From Paenibacillus sp. D2_2 (GTDB lineage: Bacteria; Bacillota; Bacilli; Paenibacillales; Paenibacillaceae): a DNA stretch of 64,000 nt. Location of the stretch: positions 3,566,501 to 3,630,500 of the forward strand of contig NZ_CP133605.1 in the NCBI RefSeq assembly GCF_031199965.1, given 5' to 3'. Made by a program: the position numbers and the translations under genes. The notes beneath the pieces were generated by a model, which worked only from the letters and a program-made list of their open reading frames with translations, did not search any database and was not told the DNA's origin. Shown piece after piece: positions 18,658-27,131 of the stretch. Position 1 is the stretch's first letter, and every line of letters starts with the position of its first letter.

Positions 18658-20847
18658 ATGCTGCATTATATTGATACTAGACAAGGCTCCAACAACAAAC
18701 ACTCTTATTCGAATGGGAATACGCTTCCATATACGGCAGTCCCGTTTGGCATGAATCACTTTGCAGTTCAGACGAATGATGAAGGAAGCTGGTTTTTCAA
18801 CCCGCTTGATCGCGTCTTCCAAGGGTTCCGTCTCACCCACCAACCAAGTCCGTGGATGGGCGATTTCTCTCATTTTCTGATGACGCCTATTGCAGATGAT
18901 AAGATTAGAGGCACCGTTTTCACCTGCCAGAGCTCTTATCGTCCAGAAGAAGCTGTGTTCAAGCCGAACTACGTAAAAGTGAAGCAGCAACGCTACAATA
19001 TTACGAGTGAGCTTGTTCCATCCTGCTACGGTGCTGCGCTGCGCATTAAGTATAATTCCCGCCATCAGGCCGGACTCGTACTCAATGTGAAAAATATCAG
19101 TGAATGGCATATCGACGCCGCAAATCGTAAGCTCACTGGCTATGTAAGCAATTTTGCCGGTTGTCATGATGATCAATTCCGTATGTACGTAGCGATGAGC
19201 TTCAATAAAGAGCTCGATCTTAGCACTTCCGGATACTACGATGAAGAGGGCAAGCTCTATAGCGAGGCTTCGGTCAGCGGTAAAGACCGCCATTTTGTCA
19301 TCCGCTTCAAGGACTGTGAGACTGATACCCTTCATGTCAAATTGGCGACCTCTTTTATTAGCGACGATCAAGCTACGCTTAACCTGGAGCGAGAACTGAA
19401 CCTATCTATCGACGAACTGAAAGAACAGGGTGCACAAGCCTGGAATCGTTATTTGGGCAAAATCCAGGTGTCACACACCAATGAAGAGTATCTGCGCACC
19501 TTCTACACTTGCCTGTATCGTATGTTCTTGTTCCCGCAGAAATTTTACGAGCTCGATGCCAATATGGAACCAGTCCATTATGATACGACAGCAAGAGCCG
19601 TCAAGAAAGGTGTTCTATATACGAACAACGGCTTCTGGGATACTTACAAGACCGTCTATCCACTCTACTCCATCATCGCACCGAAGGAATATGCTGAGAT
19701 GCTGGAAGGATATCTGAACTCTTATCGTGAAACCGGATTCCTACCGAAATGGTTATCTCCAGATGAGCGCGGACTGATGCCGGGTACCTTAATCGACGCC
19801 GTAATCGCAGACGCCGCAGCTAAGGGAATAGGATTGGAATTGATGCCTGAATTGCTGGAAGCAATGCTGAAGGCAGCAACGACTCAGAGCGAGCAGACCT
19901 GCTACGGCCGTCAAGGCACACTGGATTATATTAAATATGGCTATGTTCCAAGCAATTATCATGAGAGCGTTAACCATACGCTGGACTATGCTTACAGTGA
20001 TTATTGCATCAGTCGTGTCGCTGAACTGCTGGGTAAGACAGATATCGCTGACAAGTACCGCGAGAGCGCGCTGAATTACCGCAACATCTTCGATTCCGAA
20101 CTCGGCTTTATGCGTGCGAAGGATCAGAACGGACAATTCCGTACAGACTTCAACGATACAAGCTGGGGACGGGACTATGCCGAAGGCAGCGCCTGGCAGA
20201 ACGGCTTCGCCGTATTCCAGGACTTCCAAGGGTTGATTGATGCCTATGGTTCAAAGGAACTGTTCTTCGATAAGATCACTGAATTATGCAATAAAAAGCC
20301 AGACTTCGATGTGCTCGGCTACGGCTTCGAAATTCATGAGATGAGTGAAATGGCCGCTATCGATTTCGGACAAGTTGCTATTTCTAATCAGCCAAGCTTC
20401 CATATTCCGTATCTGTTCAATTATGTTGGACAGCCAGCCTCCTCGCAGGTAGTGATCAAGCAGATCGTCACCCATCTGTTCAACAGCGGCTTTGATGGAT
20501 ATCCAGGCGATGAGGACAACGGTAGTATGGCTGGCTGGTATGTATTTAGCTCTATGGGCTTCTACCCGGTATCCCCTGGCAGCAACGAATACGTTCTTGG
20601 TATCCCGTTATTCGATCAGGTGACCATTGAGCTGCCTAATGGCAAGCAAATGCAAATCCGTACGGACAATAACAACCCGCAGTCCAACTTCGTATCCAAC
20701 GTCAAGCTGGCTGGACAGGATTATACCAAGTTATTCATTACTTACGAAGACATTATGGAAGGCAAGACGCTCGACTTCCGCCTCGGTCTTGCTCCGAGCT
20801 ACCGTGACTACAAGCCGGAAGAGCTTCCTTTCTCGATATCGAAATAA
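18658..20847 (+). CDS. Alpha-mannosidase, glycoside hydrolase family 92
   Basis: 729 residues. Calcium-dependent inverting exo-alpha-mannosidase family, mostly alpha-1,2 activity. Signature stretches are NTLPYTAVPFGMNHF near residue 22, FQGFRLTHQPSPWMGDF about 60-76, NGFWDTYKTVYPLYS about 323-337, and the C-terminal GDEDNGSMAGWYVFSSMGFYPVSPGSNEY about 620-648, which holds the acidic residues of the catalytic centre. Unlike many GH92 enzymes it has no signal peptide, which fits intracellular breakdown with its partners. ATG 18658 follows GAAGGAGAG. It lies 34 bases after the regulator gene, so the two form an operon. Confidence 0.94.
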   Translation: MLHYIDTRQGSNNKHSYSNGNTLPYTAVPFGMNHFAVQTNDEGSWFFNPLDRVFQGFRLTHQPSPWMGDFSHFLMTPIADDKIRGTVFTCQSSYRPEEAVFKPNYVKVKQQRYNITSELVPSCYGAALRIKYNSRHQAGLVLNVKNISEWHIDAANRKLTGYVSNFAGCHDDQFRMYVAMSFNKELDLSTSGYYDEEGKLYSEASVSGKDRHFVIRFKDCETDTLHVKLATSFISDDQATLNLERELNLSIDELKEQGAQAWNRYLGKIQVSHTNEEYLRTFYTCLYRMFLFPQKFYELDANMEPVHYDTTARAVKKGVLYTNNGFWDTYKTVYPLYSIIAPKEYAEMLEGYLNSYRETGFLPKWLSPDERGLMPGTLIDAVIADAAAKGIGLELMPELLEAMLKAATTQSEQTCYGRQGTLDYIKYGYVPSNYHESVNHTLDYAYSDYCISRVAELLGKTDIADKYRESALNYRNIFDSELGFMRAKDQNGQFRTDFNDTSWGRDYAEGSAWQNGFAVFQDFQGLIDAYGSKELFFDKITELCNKKPDFDVLGYGFEIHEMSEMAAIDFGQVAISNQPSFHIPYLFNYVGQPASSQVVIKQIVTHLFNSGFDGYPGDEDNGSMAGWYVFSSMGFYPVSPGSNEYVLGIPLFDQVTIELPNGKQMQIRTDNNNPQSNFVSNVKLAGQDYTKLFITYEDIMEGKTLDFRLGLAPSYRDYKPEELPFSISK

Positions 20848-20850
20848 CGA

Positions 20851-20896
20851 AAAACAGGGACAGGCTGAGTTATGCATCAGCTTGCCCCTGTTTTTT
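20851..20896 (+). terminator. Terminator of the gntR-GH92 operon
   Basis: A long stem pairs AAAACAGGG...GGCTGA with TCAGC...CCCTGTTTT, with small bulges, followed by T6. Confidence 0.8.
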
Positions 20897-20959
20897 AAAT
20901 TAAGACGGTCAGCGATCGCGAACCGCTCAACGAAGCCCCCAACGCTGTCTTTCCCCAAA

Positions 20960-21145
20960 TCTAACGAAACTGGCAATCGCTATTTGAGCCTAAGAGCGTC
21001 TTTTTATTTTCTAACGAAACGTGGTATCGCTATTAGCTTCATATCACGTAGATTGGCCTCGTTTTCGTTCAAATAACGATATGGTGTTTCGTTACATTTT
21101 GGGCAGCCTTATTTTCGCCTAAATAGCGTGTCCCAGTTTCGTTAG
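20960..21145. repeat. Composite inverted repeat element, copy A (four 27-bp units)
   Basis: Four related 27-bp units: 20960-20986 and 21010-21036 in one direction, 21070-21096 and 21119-21145 in the other. Unit core: TCTAACGAAAC, five variable bases, then ATCGCTATTTG. Unit starts are 50, 60 and 49 bp apart and the centre between inverted pairs is 33 bp. The element fills the gap between the convergent GH92 and AraC genes and ends four bases before the AraC stop codon. The same design recurs at 32641 and 61431. Confidence 0.85.
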
Positions 21146-21148
21146 CGG

Positions 21149-22027
21149 TCAGCACTCTTTCCCCGCCAACGTCTTTCTATATTTCAACGGTGAGAGACCC
21201 GTTGCATCCTTGAATAAATGGTGAAAGGTCTTCACACTCCCGAAGCCTGAAGCTTCAGCGACATCCGCCATCGAGCCCTCCTCGGTCAGCAGCAGCCATT
21301 TAGCCTTATTCAATCGGTACTCATTCAGAAATGTAATAAAGTTCTTCCCTGTGTTCTTCTTAAACAGCCTGCTGAAATAGAAAGGATCGAAGCCCATATA
21401 CTCAGCCACTTCCTTCAGCGTGACCGATTCTTGATAATGTTCCTCGACATAGGAGAAGACCCGCTCCAGCTGCTCCAGCGTCTCACGCGACTGGATATTT
21501 CCGTTACTGGCGTACTTAGCCATTTCGTTACAAGGAATGTCTCTGAATATTATAGGCAGCATTTCAAATAACCTGGCCTTAATAATATACATGTAACCTT
21601 CCCGTCGCGAGACATTCTCCTCATGAATATCCTCCACCAAAGCACGCATACGCTCCATCACATGCTCGGGCCATTTCCAGCTCGAATGCTCCATTTTCAT
21701 AAAAGAATCACTGATGGATTTCTTGCGCTCTGCATCGGTGGACGAATCATAGAACAGACTTAGATCAAATTGAATGACGATCCTCTCGCCATCCGGCGCA
21801 GCTAGGAAGTAATGGACATCCCCTCCAACAATAAATTGAATCTGGCCTTCATGCATTCGGATTGGGATATCGTTAATCCCCAGCTCCAGACTGCCTTTCG
21901 TCACATATATGATCTCAATCTCTTTATGCCAGTGTGGATAGCATAACCCTTCCCCAGAGTTAACAAAACTTCTGAAGGAAAAATCCTTGTCCAATTCCGG
22001 AAGTTCCAAATAAATACTCACAGTCAT
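21149..22027 (-). CDS. AraC-family transcriptional regulator
   Basis: 292 residues with an N-terminal cupin-like sensor domain (HWHKEIEIIYVTKGSLELGIN, residues about 33-53; EGQIQFIVGGDVHYF about 61-75). The C-terminal double helix-turn-helix lies at about 190-288 (LKEVAEYMGFDPFYFSRLFKKNTGKNF and DVAEASGFGSVKTFHHLFKDATGLSPLKYRK). The start is near 22027; GTG 22021 is six bases from GAGGG and equally possible. It probably controls sugar genes, perhaps the ThuA gene transcribed towards it, but no target is proven. Confidence 0.9.
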   Translation of the reverse strand: MTVSIYLELPELDKDFSFRSFVNSGEGLCYPHWHKEIEIIYVTKGSLELGINDIPIRMHEGQIQFIVGGDVHYFLAAPDGERIVIQFDLSLFYDSSTDAERKKSISDSFMKMEHSSWKWPEHVMERMRALVEDIHEENVSRREGYMYIIKARLFEMLPIIFRDIPCNEMAKYASNGNIQSRETLEQLERVFSYVEEHYQESVTLKEVAEYMGFDPFYFSRLFKKNTGKNFITFLNEYRLNKAKWLLLTEEGSMADVAEASGFGSVKTFHHLFKDATGLSPLKYRKTLAGKEC

Positions 22028-22102
22028 CCCTCGTAGTCATTGGTTGTCTTACACTACTGACTATATTAGACAATATGATTTAGGTTGTAAACCGAGCGCA
22101 AA

Positions 22103-22141
22103 AAGGACGGTACTTGCGTGATTCACGCGAGGCCCGTCCTT
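22103..22141 (-). terminator. Terminator of the ThuA gene
   Basis: Arms AAGGACGG and CCGTCCTT, with an inner GCGTGA/TCACGC stem, are followed on the minus strand by TTTTTGCG. Confidence 0.8.
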
Positions 22142-22174
22142 CATTTCTTTCAGTACACTTAAAAACTACATTCA

Positions 22175-22900
22175 TTAATTCTTCTTGCTGATCTTCTCCA
22201 ACGCTTCGGAATGGCCATAGACCGGATAGTCACGCTTCACTGGCTCACACCAGCGCACACCGTTGATGATGACCTTCTGAATGTCTGGATGGTAATACGT
22301 CGGATGTGTCTCATGACCCGGCTGAAAGTAGAAAATCTTCCCATTACCGCGACGATAAGTAGAACCGCTTGGGAATACGTTACCTCCCTCGAACCAACCG
22401 ACAAAGATTAGCTCATCCGGGGCTGGCACATCGAAATGAGCCCCATACATTTCCTCTTGCTCAAGCTCGATATATTCACCTATTCCTTCCGCAATTGGAT
22501 GGCTCGGATCCATGACCCACAGACGCTCACGCTCATTCGCTTCACGCCATTTCAAGTCGCAGCTTGTACCCATCAGCTTGATGAAGATCTTCGACATATG
22601 TGCCGAATGCAATACGACTAGGCCCATCCCGCGGAGTACATGACGGTGCACTCGCTCAACAATTTCATCACTTACTTCGTTGTGGGCAACATGTCCCCAC
22701 CAGATCAATACATCGGTATCTTTAAGCACTTCCTCAGTCAGACCGTGCTCTGGTTCATCCAGCGTTGCTGTCTTTACTTCCATATCCGCTTCCTTCAAGA
22801 AGCTAGCCAATTGCCCATGAATGCCTTCCGGGTATACCTCACGAACTTTAGCGTCCGTCTGTTCATGGCGATATTCATTCCATACCGTTACTCTAGTCAT
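22175..22900 (-). CDS. ThuA-domain protein
   Basis: About 241 residues from ATG 22900, seven bases after AGGAGGAG; an upstream in-frame start at 22921 overlaps that site. It has the class I amidotransferase-like fold of ThuA proteins: [10 protein letters not shown] at the N-terminus, [44 protein letters not shown] in the middle, and [31 protein letters not shown] near the end. ThuA was linked to trehalose utilisation in rhizobia; the reaction is unsettled. It is a single gene next to an AraC regulator. Confidence 0.88.
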   Translation of the reverse strand: MTRVTVWNEYRHEQTDAKVREVYPEGIHGQLASFLKEADMEVKTATLDEPEHGLTEEVLKDTDVLIWWGHVAHNEVSDEIVERVHRHVLRGMGLVVLHSAHMSKIFIKLMGTSCDLKWREANERERLWVMDPSHPIAEGIGEYIELEQEEMYGAHFDVPAPDELIFVGWFEGGNVFPSGSTYRRGNGKIFYFQPGHETHPTYYHPDIQKVIINGVRWCEPVKRDYPVYGHSEALEKISKKN

Positions 22901-23096
22901 ATTCTTACTCCTCCTGCTCATTCAGTCCAGAATGTCTTCTCTATATGCCTGATATGTCTATCATACAAAACGCCCAGTCCGTTTTCTTCCTACCGTTTGT
23001 TCTATTATTCCTGAATTTTGTCTTCCAGATTTATGCTGTTCTAGAGGCTAATTCTGATTTCAATATCTCTAGTATGATATGATCACCGCAGCACGC

Positions 23097-23720
23097 TTAG
23101 TTCGGATTCCAACCGATGATATCAAGCAGCAACCAAACTGCCGTTAACCAGACAAAAATTGCAGAGCATTTATTAATAATAACAAGCATCCTTCCCGTTC
23201 CATCCAATTGCTTCAATATACGACCTGCAATGGTCAATGCAAGGAACCAGCACCATGAGACCAGGATGCAAGCAGCAGTGAACCATACCTTATCAGCTGC
23301 CGTATAACGAAGTGCACTCGTTCCAATCACGCCGACAGTATCAAGAATGGCATGGGGATTTAATAAAGAGACCGAAAGGGCAAAGACAATTTGTTCTTTG
23401 ATAGACAGTTCTCTGCGATCTTGTCCAAGTCCTGTCCTAGGCTTCGTTCTCCACATGGAATATCCCATATAGATTAGAAAAACAGCCCCTCCGCACATCA
23501 TAACGATCCGAAGCCATTCCACCTCCCCAACAATAACCGACAGACCAAGGACGGCAAGCAATATGAGTAAGGTATCGCTGATTGACGCGGTGATCGTAGC
23601 TGGCAGTGCCCTCCGGAACTTAGGTTGCTCTGCACCTTGAGTAAATACGAAAAGGTTCTGGACGCCAAGTGGCAGAATAAGACCGAAGGCAAGTACCATT
23701 CCATGTATGAAAGCCTGCAA
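23097..23720 (-). CDS. LysE/ArgO-family amino-acid exporter
   Basis: 207 residues with about six transmembrane segments and the family N-terminus (HGMVLAFGLILPLGVQNLFVFTQGA). Conserved SLLNPHAILDTVGVIG lies near residue 115-130. It exports basic amino acids or analogues through the membrane. The start is TTG 23720, nine bases from GGTGGAGG. It is divergent from a MocR-type regulator with a shared operator-like inverted repeat, so that regulator probably controls it. Confidence 0.9.
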   Translation of the reverse strand: MQAFIHGMVLAFGLILPLGVQNLFVFTQGAEQPKFRRALPATITASISDTLLILLAVLGLSVIVGEVEWLRIVMMCGGAVFLIYMGYSMWRTKPRTGLGQDRRELSIKEQIVFALSVSLLNPHAILDTVGVIGTSALRYTAADKVWFTAACILVSWCWFLALTIAGRILKQLDGTGRMLVIINKCSAIFVWLTAVWLLLDIIGWNPN

Positions 23721-23782
23721 TTTTGATTTCCTCCACCCTTTTTCTTTCTATTATAAATATGGTATACATAATAGGAACGACC

Positions 23783-23810
23783 AATTGGATGGTAATTAAA
23801 CCAACCAATT
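23783..23810. promoter_or_regulatory. Inverted-repeat operator between lysE-type gene and mocR
   Basis: Arms AATTGGATGGT and ACCAACCAATT match at 10 of 11 positions around a six-base AATTAA spacer. It sits 22 bases before the mocR start codon. Confidence 0.55.
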
Positions 23811-23831
23811 TAAAGGATGGAGTTGCAACCT

Positions 23832-25268
23832 ATGGAATGGCAACCAAATCGATTCTCACATTTGACCATACAACAGCAAATCATAGATTGGATCAAGCAA
23901 CGCATTCAGAGCGGTGAATGGCCGATCCATACGAAGCTCCCAACGCAAAGAAAACTGGCCGAAGCTATGGGAGTTAACCGTAGTACAATCGTCATTGCCA
24001 TTGAAGAACTCGTGGCCGATGGCATATTGTCAACGAGGGTCGGCGATGGAACCTATGTATCGAACAATAGCTGGAATGTGCTTATCAAGAGCAATCACCT
24101 TGACTGGGAGAGACATATTTCCTCCAGCATTTATGAACCGAATTTTCAGACAATTCAGCTTATTAATGAATATGAGCAACAGGAGGATATCATCCGCCTA
24201 GGAACTGGTGAGTTATCTCCGGAGCTGCTGCCTACGGCTGCTCTACAGCGCTCATTGCAGAACGTACAGATTGCCGCACGGGACATCGGCTACTCCGAAC
24301 CGAAGGGCAGCAAACAGCTTCGGCATATGCTAAGTCAATATGCCATGAAGAGGGGAATTCATGCCTCACCTGATAGCATCATGATTGTATCTGGCGCTCT
24401 ACAAGCTCTACAGCTGATTTCACTGGGTTTGCTCGAACCTGGCTCGACTATTTTCCAGGAGGCTCCCTCTTATTTAAACTCGGTTCGCCCCTTCCAATCT
24501 GCCGGAATGAGAATCATCTCTCTGGAGAGAGGTAATCGCGATAACAATCTGCTCGATCAAATCACAGCCATGAAGGGCAAGAAGCAGTCTCTGTTCTATA
24601 CCGTCCCGACATTACACAATCCGACCGGTTCCACGATGAGCCTGGATGAGCGCCAGGAGCTACTGCAAATCTGTGCTTCTCAGCAGATCCCTATTATCGA
24701 AGATGATGTGTATCACGAGCTGGCGTTCGATGAGATCCCTCCGTCGCTTAAATCTCTAGATTCCTCTGGCCAAGTGCTCTATATCGGCAGCATGTCCAAG
24801 ACTTTAAGTCCAGGCCTACGGATCGGCTGGGTTATCGGCCCTGAGCCAGTCATCGACAGGCTGGCCGACATTAAAATGCAGACGGATTACGGGTCAAGTG
24901 CATTCTCACAGCAAATTGTGAGGTATTGGCTTGAATCGGGGCTTTATGATGAGCATATCGTTAAACTACGAGCACAGCTTAAGCGGCGAGCCGATTTCGT
25001 TGAGGAAATTTTGCGGAGTCGGTTTAATAGCATAGCGACTTGGAATAAGCCGACAGGCGGATTCTACATTTGGCTTCGTCTCCGCGAACCACTCGTGAAC
25101 AAAGCCCTGTTTCTCAAGCTCATGAAGCAAAATGTACTTATCAATCCGGGGTATATATACGACGCCAAAGATTTTTACCATATCCGGCTCTCTTATGCAT
25201 ACGCTAGCTTCGAGCAGTTGGAGACAGGTTTGAATATTTTATATGAGGCCATTGTGGAAGGAACTTAG
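23832..25268 (+). CDS. MocR/PdxR-type GntR regulator with aminotransferase domain
   Basis: 478 residues: GntR winged helix (about 10-75, TQRKLAEAMGVNRSTIVIAIEELVADGILSTRVGDGTYV) fused to a fold-type I PLP aminotransferase-like domain (about 110-478). The PLP lysine is in IGSMSKTLSPGLRIGW near residue 325, with HNPTGS near 260 and EDDVYHEL near 290. ATG 23832 is chosen because AAAGGATGGAG lies before it; ATG 23817 overlaps that site. It probably regulates the divergent LysE-type exporter in response to an amino acid or PLP. Confidence 0.92.
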   Translation: MEWQPNRFSHLTIQQQIIDWIKQRIQSGEWPIHTKLPTQRKLAEAMGVNRSTIVIAIEELVADGILSTRVGDGTYVSNNSWNVLIKSNHLDWERHISSSIYEPNFQTIQLINEYEQQEDIIRLGTGELSPELLPTAALQRSLQNVQIAARDIGYSEPKGSKQLRHMLSQYAMKRGIHASPDSIMIVSGALQALQLISLGLLEPGSTIFQEAPSYLNSVRPFQSAGMRIISLERGNRDNNLLDQITAMKGKKQSLFYTVPTLHNPTGSTMSLDERQELLQICASQQIPIIEDDVYHELAFDEIPPSLKSLDSSGQVLYIGSMSKTLSPGLRIGWVIGPEPVIDRLADIKMQTDYGSSAFSQQIVRYWLESGLYDEHIVKLRAQLKRRADFVEEILRSRFNSIATWNKPTGGFYIWLRLREPLVNKALFLKLMKQNVLINPGYIYDAKDFYHIRLSYAYASFEQLETGLNILYEAIVEGT

Positions 25269-26065
25269 TCATTTAGGCGGATCACTTTGCATGCTTTGGG
25301 TAATGTCCCTTCTTGAATCCATCTCTCTACTAGATCGTTGAAGAAGTCGGGCATAACCAAGGGAACACCGTGGCCCATTTCTGGGATAATAACACCAGTG
25401 CAGTTTGAGTTCGCTTTGACAAGATCCTTTGCGGACTTTTTCATCATCGCTTTTTCTTTGGCGCCAACTGTAACTAAGAGTTTACCACGCGCTTCTCTAA
25501 ACCCTGCGGGTATTTGAAAAGACATGTTCTCCTCTAACACTCTAACAAGAGTATCGAGCTTCATCTGGCAGCTTTCCTCATAATATCTCTGAAAGTTGGC
25601 TTCCTCTATATATAACGTCTTGGCTTGCAGCTTAGAGAAGCGTCTATTTCTGATTAATGGATACGACAATCTAACCGTAGGTCGAATGAATTTGCGCATA
25701 AGTTCACTTGGTCTGACAAGAGCGCTATTGATGATGGCAGCCGTAACTAAATTCGGTCTCTGGCTTAATATTTGAATAATGACCTGCGCCCCTAAAGAAA
25801 AACCATTCAGAATGACTTTACATCCTGCAGGCTTTCCTGCTGCCTTATCCTCAATAAGCTCAATTAATCCTTGCGCACTGTCCTGTATAGAAAATGGAGT
25901 AACCTCATCGCTTCCACCATGTCCAGGCAAGTCTGGAACGATACTATGATAATGGGAGAAGTATGGAATCTGGTTATCCCACATCCAGCCGCTCACTCCG
26001 CCGCCATGCAAAAACAACAGCAGGGGAGCATTTTGATCACCGTATTCTTTATATTGCAACGCCAA
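25265..26065 (-). CDS. Alpha/beta hydrolase
   Basis: 266 residues. The oxyanion segment FLHGGGVSGWMWD is near 18-30, the nucleophile Ser is in NGFSLGAQ near 90, and the catalytic His is in EMGHGVPL near 235. No signal peptide; substrate unknown. The start is TTG 26065 or TTG 26059 behind GAGGTGA. Its stop overlaps the mocR stop by four bases on the other strand. It lies downstream of a small protein and an HTH regulator in the same direction, so it may be that regulator's target. Confidence 0.85.
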   Translation of the reverse strand: MALQYKEYGDQNAPLLLFLHGGGVSGWMWDNQIPYFSHYHSIVPDLPGHGGSDEVTPFSIQDSAQGLIELIEDKAAGKPAGCKVILNGFSLGAQVIIQILSQRPNLVTAAIINSALVRPSELMRKFIRPTVRLSYPLIRNRRFSKLQAKTLYIEEANFQRYYEESCQMKLDTLVRVLEENMSFQIPAGFREARGKLLVTVGAKEKAMMKKSAKDLVKANSNCTGVIIPEMGHGVPLVMPDFFNDLVERWIQEGTLPKACKVIRLND

Positions 26066-26122
26066 TCACCTCACCTACTTATTTGGATTTTGAAGCGCTA
26101 TTAAGCCCCAAGATTATACCGA

Positions 26123-26341
26123 TTAGTGTGAAGTGCAGCGCGACCTAATATCATTTGCCAGCTGTTCAGGATCTTCACTCTCTAATACGACTTTATCGAA
26201 ACTAACCCCTTTGAGGCTGAGAATAACGACTTTTTTGGCATCATGATAGGATAGGAAATAGTTCTCCAAAATGGCTGCCACTTCCCATCCTGAAATACTC
26301 ACTACTAATTCACGATCACCCAACATCATTTGAACACCCAC
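26123..26341 (-). CDS. Small hypothetical protein
   Basis: 72 residues from GTG 26341 with a strong GAGGAGG site about nine bases upstream. I do not recognise it. It contains VVSISGWEVAAILENYF, then KKVVILSLKGVSFDKVVLES, suggesting a compact alpha/beta fold. It lies 17 bases after the HTH regulator gene and 57 bases before the hydrolase, so the three form one unit. Confidence 0.6.
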   Translation of the reverse strand: MGVQMMLGDRELVVSISGWEVAAILENYFLSYHDAKKVVILSLKGVSFDKVVLESEDPEQLANDIRSRCTSH

Positions 26342-26358
26342 CTATAGTCTCCTCCTCT

Positions 26359-26901
26359 TTACACTGGTCCGGAATTCTGTGGAATGAACATGCCAGCGAA
26401 AATGCGCGTCTTCCGCTCAGCTGATGGTTGATTATCCAACACTTTCTCCAGACATTGATTAATGGATTGAAAAAGCTCCACAAATTCACCATCGCTCACA
26501 TGAATCGGTGTTGACCAATAGCCGAACCCTTCTTCTTTGTACTTATCAGGTGGCGTATTCGACAGATATGTGGTAGCGAGCTGCAGTAAATTACTATGAA
26601 ATACTGAGAAATAACGGATGTGATCCTCAATGGAGGTCGTTTCAATCTCATGTTCAGGAATCTTCAGGTTGTCTTCTCTGGCCAAGAATAGACGTTCTTC
26701 CGTCCCTTTGACTTTTTTCGTATCAGCCACTTCGATGAGCTCCGCTTTAAGCAAAAGATTGACATGTCGGTATAAAGTAGCTTGAGGAACGTCACCAAGC
26801 GCCTCGGTAAGCTGGGCAATCGTTAATGGAGTACCTAACAGCAAATGTTGTAAAATACGCATACGCACGGGATGAAGTAGTAGATCAGCCTTTTTAGTCA
26901 T
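26359..26901 (-). CDS. Winged-helix (ArsR-like HTH) transcriptional regulator
   Basis: 180 residues from ATG 26901, seven bases after GAGGGG. The N-terminal winged helix is ADLLLHPVRMRILQHLLLGTPLTIAQLTEALGDVPQATLYRHVNLLLKAELIE (residues about 5-57). The C-terminal 110 residues (DHIRYFSVFHSNLLQLATTYL and EEGFGYWSTPIHVSD) form a sensor or dimer domain I do not recognise. A perfect 26-bp palindrome (26924-26949) lies just upstream and is the likely autoregulatory site. Confidence 0.85.
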   Translation of the reverse strand: MTKKADLLLHPVRMRILQHLLLGTPLTIAQLTEALGDVPQATLYRHVNLLLKAELIEVADTKKVKGTEERLFLAREDNLKIPEHEIETTSIEDHIRYFSVFHSNLLQLATTYLSNTPPDKYKEEGFGYWSTPIHVSDGEFVELFQSINQCLEKVLDNQPSAERKTRIFAGMFIPQNSGPV

Positions 26902-26923
26902 TGTATTGCCCCTCATTATTAAT

Positions 26924-26949
26924 CATTATCATTTTATAAAATGATAATG
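26924..26949. promoter_or_regulatory. Perfect 26-bp palindrome before the HTH regulator
   Basis: Each half is CATTATCATTTTA read inward. It lies 23 bases before the regulator's start codon, the usual place for an autorepressor site. Confidence 0.65.
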
Positions 26950-27042
26950 ACATTGTATTTCCGAATCGTAAATAGGCCGGTTTTAGTTCAGTAGAAATTT
27001 ATGTAATAATGGTTTTAAGTTATTGGCAATGAGGTGAGAGAA

Positions 27043-27105
27043 TTGGTCAGACGGATATAGGTAGCCTCCTAAATAAATTGATCTGTTCATTGTTTTAGGA
27101 GGCTA
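27043..27105 (+). promoter_or_regulatory. Attenuator-like leader: short uORF plus hairpin
   Basis: GAGGTGAGAG (27031-27040) precedes a TTG-led five-codon frame MVRRI ending in TAG at 27060. A 12-bp stem TAGCCTCCTAAA (27062-27073) with TTTAGGAGGCTA (27094-27105) follows immediately. The methyltransferase ribosome site lies at 27116-27121. This layout is known from antibiotic-responsive leaders in Firmicutes, though the T-tract after the stem is weak. Confidence 0.45.
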
Positions 27106-27131
27106 TCTTAATTTATAGGAGTTGTATGTAT

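Noticed and set aside
26924..26949. Fur/Per box, because of GATAATG-like arms
   Set aside because: The arms are in the opposite order to the Fur 7-1-7 pattern and the neighbouring genes have no metal link.
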